Shown: positions 42,911 to 51,690 of the stretch, piece after piece
How the letters are laid out: every line of letters begins with the position of its first letter
Numbering within the stretch: position 1 is the first letter of the stretch
NCBI RefSeq assembly: GCF_032586235.1
Contig: NZ_JAWHTD010000015.1
Coordinates: 24,148-88,147 of the forward strand
From: Aestuariicoccus sp032586235
GTDB lineage: Bacteria; Pseudomonadota; Alphaproteobacteria; Rhodobacterales; Rhodobacteraceae
Length of the DNA stretch: 64,000 nucleotides
Direction: 5' to 3'
Position numbers and translations under genes: made by a program
The notes under the pieces: model-generated
The model's database searches: none
What the model saw: the letters and a program-made list of their open reading frames with translations, nothing else
Told to the model about the DNA's origin: nothing

Positions 42911-44476
42911 ATGCCCGTTCCATCTGCTCGGCATCATCTTGTCGGCGGCGGCATCGCCTCGCTCGCCGCGGCGGTGTTCCTGATCCGCGACGCGGGCGTG
43001 CCGGGCGACACGATCACGATCTATGAAGAGCTCGACCGCCCCGGCGGCAGTCTGGATGGCCGCACGGTGGGCGAGGACAGCTATTTCACCCGCGGCGGGC
43101 GGATGTTCGAGCCGAACTTCATCTGCACCCGCGATCTGCTGGAAACCATCCCCATGCCCGGCCACGAGGAACGTAACCTCTGGCAGGATATCGAGTATTT
43201 CAACCTCGCGGTGCCCGGGACGTCGAAATGCCGTCTGCTGCGCGACGGGCAAAAGGCGGATATGTCGCTCGGGCTGAGCGCGCAGGACGTGTTCGAGCTG
43301 AACCGTCTGATGCTGACCAGCGAGGCGCATCTGCAGGGCCACACCATCGGCCAGCACTTTTCGCGGGGCTTCTTCGACAGCAATTTCTGGATCATGTGGT
43401 CGACGATGTTCTCGTTCCAGCCGTGGCATTCGGCGATGGAGATGCGGCGCTACATGCGGCGGTTCATCCATCTTCTGCCGGGGATGGCCGAAATCCGGGG
43501 CATTCTGCGGACGCGGTATAACCAGTACGATTCCATCGTCGCGCCGATCGTGCGCTGGCTGAGGGCGCGCGGTGTGCGGATCGAGACCGGGCGGCGGGTG
43601 ACGGATCTGCGCATAGACCCGGTGGCGGGCGGGCGCGAGGCGAAAGAGCTGATGCTGGACGGCGCGCCGCCGGTGACGGTGGGCACAGAGGACCGGGTCT
43701 ATTTGACGCTGGGGTCGATGACGGATGCCTCGACGCAAGGCTCCAACGACACGGCCCCGCCGGTGCCGGGCGCGGCGGGCGGAGCTTGGGCGCTTTGGCG
43801 CAGGCTGGCCGCGCGGCACCGCGATCTGGGCAATCCGGATGTCTTTTCCCGCGATCCCGCGCAGACCACCTGGTCGTCCTTCACCGCGACCATGACCTCA
43901 CCGGCGTTCTTCGAATACATGGAGGGGCTCACCGGCAACTGGGCGGGGACGGGAGGCCTCGTGACGCTGGCAGAGTCGGGCTGGATGCTGTCGGTGGTGA
44001 TGTTCCACCAGCCGCATTTCGTCAAACAGGACCCCGGGCATCTGGTGATGTGGGGCTTTGGCCTGCGCGGCGACCGCGACGGGGATCACGTGCGCAAACC
44101 GATGTGGGAGTGCACCGGCGACGAGGTGCTGGCCGAGCTGATCGGCCAGCTGCGCCTGACCGGCACGCCGAAGACAGCGCTGGCGGAGGCCAGGGTCGTG
44201 ACCTCGCGGATGCCCTATATCACCAGCCAGTTCATGCCGCGCGACCGGGGCGACCGGCCACGGGTCAGGCCCGAGGGCGCAAAGAATTTTGCGCTGATGG
44301 GCCAGTTCGTCGAGCTGCCGCTGGATACGGTCTTCACGGTGGAATATTCGGTGCGCAGCGCCCGCGTGGCGGTGCATGAGATGACCGGCAAGGCGGCCCC
44401 GCCGCCCCCGGTGGTGCGCGAGGACCGCGACCCGGCGGTCCTGCTCCGCGCCGCCCGGGCGCTTTACGGCGGTTAG
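42911..44476 (+). CDS. ohyA: Oleate hydratase (MCRA family)
   Basis: This 521-residue FAD-binding protein matches oleate hydratases: GGGIASLAAAVFLIRDAG near the N-terminus, YEELDRPGGSLDG, SYFTRGGRMFEPNF and the C-terminal GQFVELPLDTVFTVEYSVRSAR. It would add water to the cis-9 double bond of unsaturated fatty acids, giving 10-hydroxy acids. AGGAGGACCCC precedes the ATG, and a Rho-independent terminator lies 60 bases after the stop, so it forms a single-gene unit. At about 520 residues it is shorter than the roughly 590-residue forms of Gram-positive bacteria. Confidence 0.9.
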   Translation: MPVPSARHHLVGGGIASLAAAVFLIRDAGVPGDTITIYEELDRPGGSLDGRTVGEDSYFTRGGRMFEPNFICTRDLLETIPMPGHEERNLWQDIEYFNLAVPGTSKCRLLRDGQKADMSLGLSAQDVFELNRLMLTSEAHLQGHTIGQHFSRGFFDSNFWIMWSTMFSFQPWHSAMEMRRYMRRFIHLLPGMAEIRGILRTRYNQYDSIVAPIVRWLRARGVRIETGRRVTDLRIDPVAGGREAKELMLDGAPPVTVGTEDRVYLTLGSMTDASTQGSNDTAPPVPGAAGGAWALWRRLAARHRDLGNPDVFSRDPAQTTWSSFTATMTSPAFFEYMEGLTGNWAGTGGLVTLAESGWMLSVVMFHQPHFVKQDPGHLVMWGFGLRGDRDGDHVRKPMWECTGDEVLAELIGQLRLTGTPKTALAEARVVTSRMPYITSQFMPRDRGDRPRVRPEGAKNFALMGQFVELPLDTVFTVEYSVRSARVAVHEMTGKAAPPPPVVREDRDPAVLLRAARALYGG

Positions 44477-44534
44477 CGGGCGGTTTGAGTGGCGTCCCCA
44501 AGTCGCGGAATAAAGGCCGAAGGCCGCCGCGACC

Positions 44535-44568
44535 AGCGCCTGCCCGTCCCGGCGGGCTGGCGCTTTTT
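44535..44568 (+). terminator. Rho-independent terminator after the oleate hydratase gene
   Basis: AGCGCCTGCCCG pairs with CGGGCTGGCGCT (one mismatch in 12) around a 6-nt loop, followed by TTTTTC. It lies about 60 bases downstream of the stop codon. The rest of 44477-44698 shows nothing else I can name. Confidence 0.85.
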
Positions 44569-44698
44569 CGACGTCGGCGCGCCGCTCATTCGAAGCGATG
44601 ACTTGGCGGGTATAAAGCGTGCAGACCTGCCGTTGCAGCGCCATCCCACGGGCAGGCGCGGTCGCGGCCTTTGGCTGGCGTAGGGTGGGGGCGTCTGT

Positions 44699-45619
44699 TC
44701 AGCGCAGCACGTAATCGGCGAAGACCGGGTAATGGTCGCTGGGCCATTCTCCGGCAAAGCGTCGCTGGACGATCACCGGCGCGCCAACGAGCGCCGCATC
44801 CGGCGTTGCGGCCAGGTGGTCGATGGCGGCAAAGAGGTTGAGGCCCCGGTTCAGGTGATAGGTCGCGCCATCCAGCGGCGCGAAGCGCAGCCCCGTCCGT
44901 TCCAGGATCGACAGCGTGTCCGCCCCCGGCCGTGCGTTGAGATCGCCCACCAGAAACACCGTCTGACCTGCCTCGATGCGCGGGGCCATGCGCCGGGCGG
45001 TCAGGGCGGCGGATTTCAGGCGGTTGGACCGGCTCTTGTATTCGTAATGCACGTTGAAGACGGTGAACCGGCGGCCATCCGACCGCGTCTCGAACGCGGC
45101 CCACGAGGCGAAGGCGGGGTAAGAGCCGTTGAAGGTGCGCGAATAGAGCACCCCGGGCGTGTCCGAAAAGAAGAACCAGCCCTGATCGACCGGACGCAGC
45201 GCCGCCTTGCGGTAGAAGATCGGCTGGGTCGAGGGGAACCGGCGCGGATCGCCCTGCGCCGCGGCGCCGTAACCGGGGTTTTGCGCCAAGAGGAAATCGA
45301 GCGCGAGGTTGCGCGGGCTGACCGAGCCGCCGGCAAAGCTCTCCATCTCCTGGAAGGCGACGATATCGGCGTCGATCGCCTTGAACGCCGCATCGAGCGC
45401 GCCCTTGCGCCGGTGCCAGTCGGTCACCGACCAGTCGCCGGTCTCTTGGCGCAGCAGGATGTAATGGACATTGTGGCTGGCCACCCGCAGCGCGCCGTCG
45501 GGCCGGTCGGGGATATCCGCGCCGCCGCTGTGGGTGACATGCAGCGCGCAGGTCAGAAGCGGCAGCGACAAGAGCAGCGCGCCCATCAGGCGCAGGACAG
45601 AGCGGACACGGCGGCGCAT
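44699..45619 (-). CDS. Endonuclease/exonuclease/phosphatase family protein
   Basis: The 306-residue protein has the DNase-I-like fold motifs SHNVHY, VAFQEMES, FNVHYE, VGDLNARPG and the C-terminal SDHYPVFADY. The N-terminus has a hydrophobic segment (LMGALLLSLPLLTCALHV), so it is exported or membrane-anchored; the LLTC is not a canonical lipobox. Substrates of this family range from DNA to phospholipids and cannot be assigned here. Confidence 0.87.
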   Translation of the reverse strand: MRRRVRSVLRLMGALLLSLPLLTCALHVTHSGGADIPDRPDGALRVASHNVHYILLRQETGDWSVTDWHRRKGALDAAFKAIDADIVAFQEMESFAGGSVSPRNLALDFLLAQNPGYGAAAQGDPRRFPSTQPIFYRKAALRPVDQGWFFFSDTPGVLYSRTFNGSYPAFASWAAFETRSDGRRFTVFNVHYEYKSRSNRLKSAALTARRMAPRIEAGQTVFLVGDLNARPGADTLSILERTGLRFAPLDGATYHLNRGLNLFAAIDHLAATPDAALVGAPVIVQRRFAGEWPSDHYPVFADYVLR

Positions 45620-45666
45620 GAGGGCAGTCTATCCGGACGGGCCCGGGGTGCAAACCTTGCCGGAAT

Positions 45667-45697
45667 GCAAAAGGCCCCGCGCGGGGCGGGGCCTTTC
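45667..45697 (-). terminator. Rho-independent terminator of the xdh/BMP operon
   Basis: On the minus strand AAAGGCCCCG and CGGGGCCTTT form a 10-bp stem followed by TTTTGC. It lies about 25 bases after the stop of the BMP gene and closes the long leftward operon that begins with xdhA. Confidence 0.85.
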
Positions 45698-45721
45698 CGG
45701 CGTCTCAGACGCGTTACGGGA

Positions 45722-46819
45722 TCAGTTCGGCACTTCGCCGGTGATGCCTTCGATGTAGAAGGTCATGCCCAGCAGTTCACCGTCGGACGCGGTTTCGCCC
45801 TCGGCCAGCCAGGCCGAGCCGTCCTGCTTGTTCATCGGACCGGTGAAGGGGTGGTATTCGCCTGCGGTGATCGCGTCGATCATCGCATGCGCCTCGGCCT
45901 GGACCTCGGCGGGGATGGCGTCGTTCATCTCGCCGATCACCACTTCGCCCTCGGGCATGCCGGCCCAGCTGTCGATCTGCTCGTAGGTGCCATCCATCAG
46001 CGCGCCCACGCGCTTGACGTAATAGGGCGACCATTCGTCGATGATCGAGGCGACGCGCGGCCCCGGCGTGCCGTCGTCATTGGTCATGAAGGCCGCCATG
46101 TCGGAGGCCTGGCCAAAGCCCCAGGCCTTGCCGTCTTCCTTGGCGATTTCCGCCAGCGGCGCGGTCGAGTCGGTATGCGCGGTGATCACGTCGACGCCCT
46201 GGTCGAGCATGGCGCGCGCGGCATCCGCCTCTTTCGCCGGGTCGAACCAGGTATAGGCCCAGGTCACCACCAGCTCGACATCCGGGTTGGCCGCCTTGGC
46301 ATGGTGGTAATACGAGTTGATGCCCATCACGACCTCGGGGATCGGGAACGAGGCGATGTAGCCGATCTTGTTGGTCTGGGTCATCTTGCCGGCGATGTGA
46401 CCGACCACGGCACGGCCTTCGTAGAAGCGCGCGTTGTAGGTCGACACGTTCGGATGCTCGCGCTTGTAGCCGGTGGCGTGTTCGAACTTGATGTCGGGGA
46501 ACTTGGCGGCGACGGCGTTGGTCGCGTCCATGTAGCCGAAGGAGGTGGTGAAGATGATGTCGCAGCCCGAGATGGCCATCTGGGTCAGCACGCGCTCGGC
46601 ATCCGCGCCCTCGGGCACCGATTCCTGCCAGGCGATCTCGACCTTGTCGCCGTAAGCTTCCTGCACGGCCAGCGCGCCCTGGTGGTGCTGGTAGGTCCAG
46701 CCGCCGTCACCGATCGGGCCGACATAGACGAAGCACGCCTTCGTCGTGTCCTGCGCGAAGGCGCCGGTGCCCAGTGTCGCGGCCAGCGCCGCGCTTGCAA
46801 GCGAAGTTCTTCTTTTCAT
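45722..46819 (-). CDS. BMP-family ABC transporter substrate-binding protein
   Basis: The 365-residue precursor has a signal peptide (residues 1-22, ending GAFA) and the BMP/PnrA-type fold: VYVGPIGDGGWTYQHHQG and IIFTTSFGYMDATNAVAAKFP. BMP-type binding proteins serve nucleoside and purine importers. It is last in a leftward operon with two permeases, a double ATPase and xanthine dehydrogenase genes, so it most likely captures purine bases or nucleosides. It is followed by a strong terminator. Confidence 0.9.
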   Translation of the reverse strand: MKRRTSLASAALAATLGTGAFAQDTTKACFVYVGPIGDGGWTYQHHQGALAVQEAYGDKVEIAWQESVPEGADAERVLTQMAISGCDIIFTTSFGYMDATNAVAAKFPDIKFEHATGYKREHPNVSTYNARFYEGRAVVGHIAGKMTQTNKIGYIASFPIPEVVMGINSYYHHAKAANPDVELVVTWAYTWFDPAKEADAARAMLDQGVDVITAHTDSTAPLAEIAKEDGKAWGFGQASDMAAFMTNDDGTPGPRVASIIDEWSPYYVKRVGALMDGTYEQIDSWAGMPEGEVVIGEMNDAIPAEVQAEAHAMIDAITAGEYHPFTGPMNKQDGSAWLAEGETASDGELLGMTFYIEGITGEVPN

Positions 46820-46851
46820 GGTTCATCCCTGTTGGTGTTTCAGTTTTGCCC

Positions 46852-47775
46852 CTAGTTTGAGGCGTGGAAGGCCCGGCCCAACGACGCCGGAGCGCCGTGC
46901 ATCCCCCGGGCCGAGATGATGACGAGCACGAGGATCGTTATCAGATAGGGCGAGGCAGACAAGAGCGCCACAGGCACCTGCGCGCCCGCCGCCTGCAGGT
47001 TCAGTTGCAGAACCGTGATGCCGCCGAAAAGATAGGCACCCACGGCGACGCGGCCCGCCCGCCATGAGGCAAAGACCACGATGGCCAGTGCGATCCAGCC
47101 TGCGCCGGCGGTGACGCCCTCGGTCCATTGCGGCACGCGCACAAGGCTGAGGTAGGCGCCGCCCAGCCCCGCGCAGGCGCCGCCGAAGAGGATCGCCAGC
47201 AGCCGCACGCGCACGACCTTGTATCCCAGCGCATGGGCGCTGTCGTGGCTTTCGCCCACCGCGCGCAGGATCAGCCCGGCGCGGGTGTACTTCAGGAACG
47301 CCCAGACCGCCACGACAAGCGCGAGGCTGAGGTAGACCATGATGTCGTGCGAAAAGAGCATCCGTCCGACGACCGGCAGGTCCGACAGAACGGGGATGTC
47401 GAGCCGGGGCAGCGAGGGCGCCTTGACCCCCTCGTAGGGTTTGCCCACCAGAGACGAAAGGCCAAGCCCCACCAGCGTCAGCCCCAGCCCCGTCGCCACC
47501 TGGTTCGACAGCAGGTATTGCGTCAGCACACCGAACGACAGCGAAACCGTCGATGCCGCCAGCGCCCCCGCCACAAAGCCCAGCAACGGCGAGCCGGAAT
47601 TGACCGCGACCGCAAAGGCCACCACCGCGCCGGTGATCATCATCCCCTCGACCCCGAGGTTCAGCACGCCGGATTTCTCGACCACCATCTCGCCGATGGC
47701 GGCCAGCAGGATCGGTGTCGCCGAGACCATGATCGATGCGACGAGAAGGATGGGATTGATCGAACCGATATCCAT
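46852..47775 (-). CDS. BMP-type ABC transporter permease, second subunit
   Basis: This 307-residue multi-helix permease begins MDIGSINPILLVASIMVSATPILLAAIGEMV and contains VVEKSGVLNLGVEGMMITGA, typical of the second permease of nucleoside (BmpDEFG/NupC-like) importers. It overlaps the upstream small gene by one base as TAATG. It should pair with the permease at 48089-49174. Confidence 0.9.
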   Translation of the reverse strand: MDIGSINPILLVASIMVSATPILLAAIGEMVVEKSGVLNLGVEGMMITGAVVAFAVAVNSGSPLLGFVAGALAASTVSLSFGVLTQYLLSNQVATGLGLTLVGLGLSSLVGKPYEGVKAPSLPRLDIPVLSDLPVVGRMLFSHDIMVYLSLALVVAVWAFLKYTRAGLILRAVGESHDSAHALGYKVVRVRLLAILFGGACAGLGGAYLSLVRVPQWTEGVTAGAGWIALAIVVFASWRAGRVAVGAYLFGGITVLQLNLQAAGAQVPVALLSASPYLITILVLVIISARGMHGAPASLGRAFHASN

Positions 47776-48089
47776 TACTGCCCCCAGACGATGCGGCCGA
47801 ACCACGGAAAGCCCGTGCCAGCCCCGATCAGCGCGCCGATGGCCATGGCGATGCCCGGGGCCGCCACCGGCGGGCCGAAGAGCTGGCGCAGAAAGCGTTT
47901 CATCTCGCCCGGCTTGCGTTTGCCGTGCCAGGGACGGTGCGAAAACCAATAGCCGAAGGGCAGCGCGGCCAGCATCAGCAGCGCCAGCGGCCAGACCGGA
48001 CTGAGCGCCAGGACGACGAAAAGCGCGGCGGTCAGCCCGACGAAGAAGCCGGTGACCAGCATCAGCGCGAGAAGCAGGCGGTGTTGCAT
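47775..48089 (-). CDS. Small membrane protein between two permeases (104 aa)
   Basis: The 104-residue product has two strong hydrophobic segments near the N-terminus (LLLALMLVTGFFVGLTAALFVVLALSP and LALLMLAALPFGYWF), a basic middle (HRPWHGKRKPGEMKRFLRQ) and a third hydrophobic stretch. It overlaps both neighbours by one base (TGATG at its start, TAATG at its stop), so it is translated with the permeases. I recognise no family; an accessory transporter subunit is inferred. Confidence 0.72.
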   Translation of the reverse strand: MQHRLLLALMLVTGFFVGLTAALFVVLALSPVWPLALLMLAALPFGYWFSHRPWHGKRKPGEMKRFLRQLFGPPVAAPGIAMAIGALIGAGTGFPWFGRIVWGQ

Positions 48090-49174
48090 CAGGCGATCTC
48101 CCCTCGGCCGATCCGCAGGCGGAAATTGGTGAAGACATCCGTGGCCAGCAGGAAAAAGAGCAGCATTCCCTGGAAAAGCTGGATCGCGGCACCCGGCACG
48201 CCCAGCATCAGCTGAGCCAGCTCGCCGCCGATATAGGTCAGCGCCATCAGAAGCCCGGCCAGCAGGATGCCGAAAGGATTGAGCCGGCCCAGAAAGGCCA
48301 CGATGATCGCGGTGAACCCGTAGCCCGAGTTAAAGTCGATGCTGATCTGGCCCGCGGGGCCCGTCACCTCGAAGAGCCCAGCCATCCCGGCCAGCGCGCC
48401 CGAAAGCCCCAGGCAGAGCAAGACGATCCGCGCCGGGTTGACGCCGGAAAAGCGCGCCGCGCGCGGGGCTTCTCCGGTCAGGCGGATGTTGAAGCCCTGG
48501 ATGTGGCGGGCCATCAGCACATAGGCGGCGATGACGGCGACAAAGGCGGTCAGAACACCCCAGTGCAGCCCGGTATTGGCGATGAGCTCGGCGTTGTGGG
48601 CGGCGTCCCATTGCTTGAAATTGCGCGAGCCGGGAAAGCCCATACCCTCGGGGTTGCGCAAGAGCCCCGACGAGACCGAGGCGAGGATGTTCTCGGCCAC
48701 ATAGACCAGCATCAGCGACACAAGGATCTCGTTGGTGCCGAAGCGGGTCTTGAGCACCGCGGGGATCGTCGCCCAGACCCAGCCGCCAAGCGCGCCCGCG
48801 ACGACCATGAGCGGAAAGATCAGAAAACTGTCGGAAGGGTAGAACGCCAGCCCCGCGCCCGCGCCGCAGATCGCGCCCATGATGTATTGCCCCTCGGCGC
48901 CGATGTTCCAGATGCCGGCGCGAAAGCCGATGGAGAGGCCGATGGCGATCAGGATCAGGGGGCCGGCCTTGACCAGCAGCTGCGGCCGGGTGAAGCCCGC
49001 GAATTGCGCGTTGAAGAGCGGATCCCAGAAGATGGTGCGGATCGCCTCCAGCGGGTCGGTGCCCAGAATGGCGAACATGATGCCGCCCACGATCATCGTC
49101 AGAACCACGGCGATCAGCGGTGTCACCGCCGTCCAGAAGCGTGAAGGCTGCGGACGCCGCTCCAGCCGGATCAT
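48089..49174 (-). CDS. BMP-type ABC transporter permease, first subunit
   Basis: This 361-residue polytopic permease has the signatures GIWNIGAEGQYIMGAI and RFGTNEILVSLMLVYVAENI of the nucleoside/ribose permease family. It follows the ATPase gene across a spacer with two striking palindromes and overlaps the next small gene by one base. It would form half of the translocation channel. Confidence 0.9.
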   Translation of the reverse strand: MIRLERRPQPSRFWTAVTPLIAVVLTMIVGGIMFAILGTDPLEAIRTIFWDPLFNAQFAGFTRPQLLVKAGPLILIAIGLSIGFRAGIWNIGAEGQYIMGAICGAGAGLAFYPSDSFLIFPLMVVAGALGGWVWATIPAVLKTRFGTNEILVSLMLVYVAENILASVSSGLLRNPEGMGFPGSRNFKQWDAAHNAELIANTGLHWGVLTAFVAVIAAYVLMARHIQGFNIRLTGEAPRAARFSGVNPARIVLLCLGLSGALAGMAGLFEVTGPAGQISIDFNSGYGFTAIIVAFLGRLNPFGILLAGLLMALTYIGGELAQLMLGVPGAAIQLFQGMLLFFLLATDVFTNFRLRIGRGEIA

Positions 49175-49192
49175 GACGCATACCCCCCGGCG

Positions 49193-49258
49193 CCGCCGGA
49201 ATTTTTCAAAAATTCCGGTCCGTTTTCTTTCAAAGAAAACGTGTCCCCGGTCCGGCGG
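49193..49258. repeat. Paired perfect palindromes inside the xdh/ABC operon
   Basis: Two adjacent palindromes are present: 49196-49218 (CCGGAATTTTT-C-AAAAATTCCGG, arms of 11) and 49221-49241 (CGTTTTCTTT-C-AAAGAAAACG, arms of 10). Outer arms CCGCCGGA (49193-49200) and TCCGGCGG (49251-49258) could enclose the second palindrome as an alternative fold. They fill the 90-bp spacer between the ATPase and permease genes. In RNA they would form strong hairpins within the operon message. Confidence 0.75.
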
Positions 49259-49264
49259 ATGCGC

Positions 49265-50785
49265 TCAGTCCACATGTGCAACCTCCATGTCGTGGGCGCC
49301 GCCCATCATCAGGCCGATCTCCTCGATATCGAGCTCTGCAACCGGTCGCGTGGCGGACAGCCGGCCTTCGTTCAGCGCGCCGAAGCGGTCCGAGATCTCC
49401 ATCAGCTCGTCCAGATCCTGGCTGATGCAGAGAATCGCCGCCCCCTTGGCCGCCAGATCGAGCAGCGCCTGCCGGATCGCCGCCGCCGCGGCCGCGTCGA
49501 CACCCCAGGTCGGCTGGTTGACCACCAGAACATCCGGATCCTGCACGATCTCTCGTCCGATCACGAATTTCTGCAGGTTGCCGCCCGACAGCGCGCGGGC
49601 CGCTGTCCCAGGGCCCGGCGTGCGCACGTCGAAGCGGCGGATCACCTCTTCGGCGAAGCCACGCGCGCGGCCCCAGCCGATCATGCCGCCACTGACCAGC
49701 CCCTTGCGGCGCGCCGCGGTCAGCACCCCGTTCTCGATCAGGCTCATGTCAGGTGCCGCCGCGTGCCCCAGCCGCTCTTCCGGGGCCGACAAAAGCCCCG
49801 CATCGCGGCGTTTCACAGGCCCGTCGCGGCCGATGTCGCTGCCTTTCAGAAAGACCGTCCCCGCCGGCGCCAGCCGTTCGCCCGACAGAGCCGCCAGCAA
49901 TTCGTCCTGGCCGTTCCCGGCCACCCCGCCCAGCCCCAGCACCTCGCCCTGCCGGAGCTGCAGGCTGATGTCGCGCAGCGGCGTGCCGAAGGCGCCCGGT
50001 GCAGGCAGGGACAGGCCGCGCAATTCCAGCAGCACCTCGCCGGTCTTGCGCGTCCGCGCCTCGGGCGCGGCAAAGCTTGCCCCGACCATCATCTCGGCCA
50101 GCTCCCGCGCCGACACCTCGGCCGGGGTGCAGGTGGCCACCTTCTTGCCCAACCGCAGGATGGTGGCGTGATCGCAGAGCGCGCGGATTTCCTCGAGCTT
50201 GTGCGAGATATACAGGATCGACGTGCCCTCGGCCTTGAGCTTGCGCAGGGTCTGGAACAGGATCTCGACCTCTTGCGGGGTCAGCACCGAGGTCGGCTCG
50301 TCCATGATCAGAAGACGCGGGTTCTGCAGCAGGCAGCGGATGATCTCGACCCTCTGGCGCTCGCCCGCCGACAGCGTGCCCACGGTGCGGTCGGGGTCGA
50401 GCGGCAGGCCGTAGGTTTCGCTGACCTCGCGGATCTGGCGCGCCAGGTCGCGCGCGGGAGGCGGGTTTTCCATGCCAAGCGCCACGTTTTCGGCCACGTC
50501 CAGCGCCTCGAACAGCGAAAAATGCTGGAACACCATGGCCACACCGGACTGGCGCGCGTCCGAGGGCCGGGTGGGCGCAAAACCCGCGCCGTCCAGCGTC
50601 ATTGCGCCCCGGTCGGGTTTGACCAGCCCATAGATCATCTTGACCAGCGTCGACTTGCCCGCGCCGTTCTCGCCCAACAATGCGTGGATCTCGCCGCGGC
50701 GGATCTCGAAGGACACGTCGTCATTGGCCACCACGCCGGGATAGGCCTTGGTCAGCCCGTCGATGCTGAGGAGTATATCGGCCAT
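49265..50785 (-). CDS. BMP-type ABC transporter double ATP-binding protein
   Basis: This 506-residue protein has two ABC domains. The first has Walker A GENGAGKST, signature LSAGERQRVEI and Walker B LLIMDEPTSVL. The second is degenerate, with GVAGNGQDE at the Walker A position and LSGGNLQKFVIGREI as signature. This RbsA/NupB-like layout is usual for nucleoside importers. The ATG at 50785 gives the family N-terminus (MADILLSIDGLTKAYPGV); the gene overlaps xdhC by 34 bases. Confidence 0.92.
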   Translation of the reverse strand: MADILLSIDGLTKAYPGVVANDDVSFEIRRGEIHALLGENGAGKSTLVKMIYGLVKPDRGAMTLDGAGFAPTRPSDARQSGVAMVFQHFSLFEALDVAENVALGMENPPPARDLARQIREVSETYGLPLDPDRTVGTLSAGERQRVEIIRCLLQNPRLLIMDEPTSVLTPQEVEILFQTLRKLKAEGTSILYISHKLEEIRALCDHATILRLGKKVATCTPAEVSARELAEMMVGASFAAPEARTRKTGEVLLELRGLSLPAPGAFGTPLRDISLQLRQGEVLGLGGVAGNGQDELLAALSGERLAPAGTVFLKGSDIGRDGPVKRRDAGLLSAPEERLGHAAAPDMSLIENGVLTAARRKGLVSGGMIGWGRARGFAEEVIRRFDVRTPGPGTAARALSGGNLQKFVIGREIVQDPDVLVVNQPTWGVDAAAAAAIRQALLDLAAKGAAILCISQDLDELMEISDRFGALNEGRLSATRPVAELDIEEIGLMMGGAHDMEVAHVD

Positions 50786-51690
50786 GCCCGCGTCTTCCAT
50801 AAGTCGGCATCAAGTATCTGGGCCGCCACGCCAATCGCAAGGGCCTGTGGATGTTTGCCAAGCGCTTTTTGCCCGATCGGGCAGCGAATGCGGTCGATTT
50901 GCGCAAGGTCATGCCCCAGCGCGCAGAGCTGCTTGCGGAACCGCGCTTTCTTGGTGTCCGACCCGATCAGCCCGCACCAGCCAAAACCCCGCGCCAGAAG
51001 CGCATCGCAGAGCGCCAGGTCGATGGCGTGGCTGTAGGTCAGGATCAGGTGGCCCGCGTCCCGTGGCGCATGGGCTGCCAGCCGCGCCGGATCGTCGGCA
51101 CAGACGGCGGTAACGCCGGGAGGCACCGGATCAGGGAACCTGTCCGGTGCCGTGTCGGCCCAGGTGATCGCAAGGTCGGGCAGGGGGGCCAGCGTGGCGA
51201 CCAGCGCCCGGCCCACATGGCCCGCCCCCCAGATCCAGAGCCGGCGCTGCGGCGCCGCGACCGGCTCCACCATCCACCCGTCCACAAGCTGCGGCGCGGG
51301 GCGCTCCCCGCGCGCCCGCGCCCGGTCGAGCAGCCGCGCCACCGACAGCGGCCTGTCGCCCGTTCCGCGCGCGATCACGCTCTGCCCCTCCAGCCGCGCC
51401 AGCGCCGCCGCGTCGTACCAATCGGTCCAGAGCGTCACCGCCCCGCCGCAGCATTGCCCCAGCCCGGGGCCCAGCGGATACCTCTGCGCGCCCTGCCGCT
51501 CGAACGCGGTCTCGGTCGCCATCTTCTCCAAAGCGCCGCCGCCGATGGTCCCGCTTTGCCCGCCTTCCCAGACCAGCATCGCCGCCCCGGCCTCGCGCGG
51601 GGCCGAACCGGCGGTCTCGGCCACCACGACCCGGGCCACTCGGCCATGCGCCGCAACCGCCTGCCGCAGCTCCTCCAGATCAAAGCTCAT
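50752..51690 (-). CDS. xdhC: Xanthine dehydrogenase accessory protein XdhC
   Basis: The 312-residue protein has an N-terminal XdhC/CoxI domain (VVVAETAGSAPREAGAAMLV, GTIGGGALE) and a C-terminal Rossmann-like domain (IWGAGHVGRALVATLA, GLIGSDTKKARF). It binds and inserts sulfurated molybdenum cofactor into XdhB. It overlaps xdhB by 4 bases (ATGA) and the downstream ATPase gene by 34 bases, joining enzyme and transporter in one message. Confidence 0.93.
   Translation of the reverse strand: MSFDLEELRQAVAAHGRVARVVVAETAGSAPREAGAAMLVWEGGQSGTIGGGALEKMATETAFERQGAQRYPLGPGLGQCCGGAVTLWTDWYDAAALARLEGQSVIARGTGDRPLSVARLLDRARARGERPAPQLVDGWMVEPVAAPQRRLWIWGAGHVGRALVATLAPLPDLAITWADTAPDRFPDPVPPGVTAVCADDPARLAAHAPRDAGHLILTYSHAIDLALCDALLARGFGWCGLIGSDTKKARFRKQLCALGHDLAQIDRIRCPIGQKALGKHPQALAIGVAAQILDADLWKTRAWPIYSSASTG

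Noticed and set aside
45550..45619. Lipobox in the endonuclease/exonuclease/phosphatase protein
   Set aside because: The sequence LLTC lacks the small residue expected just before the cysteine, so I call only a hydrophobic export or anchor segment.
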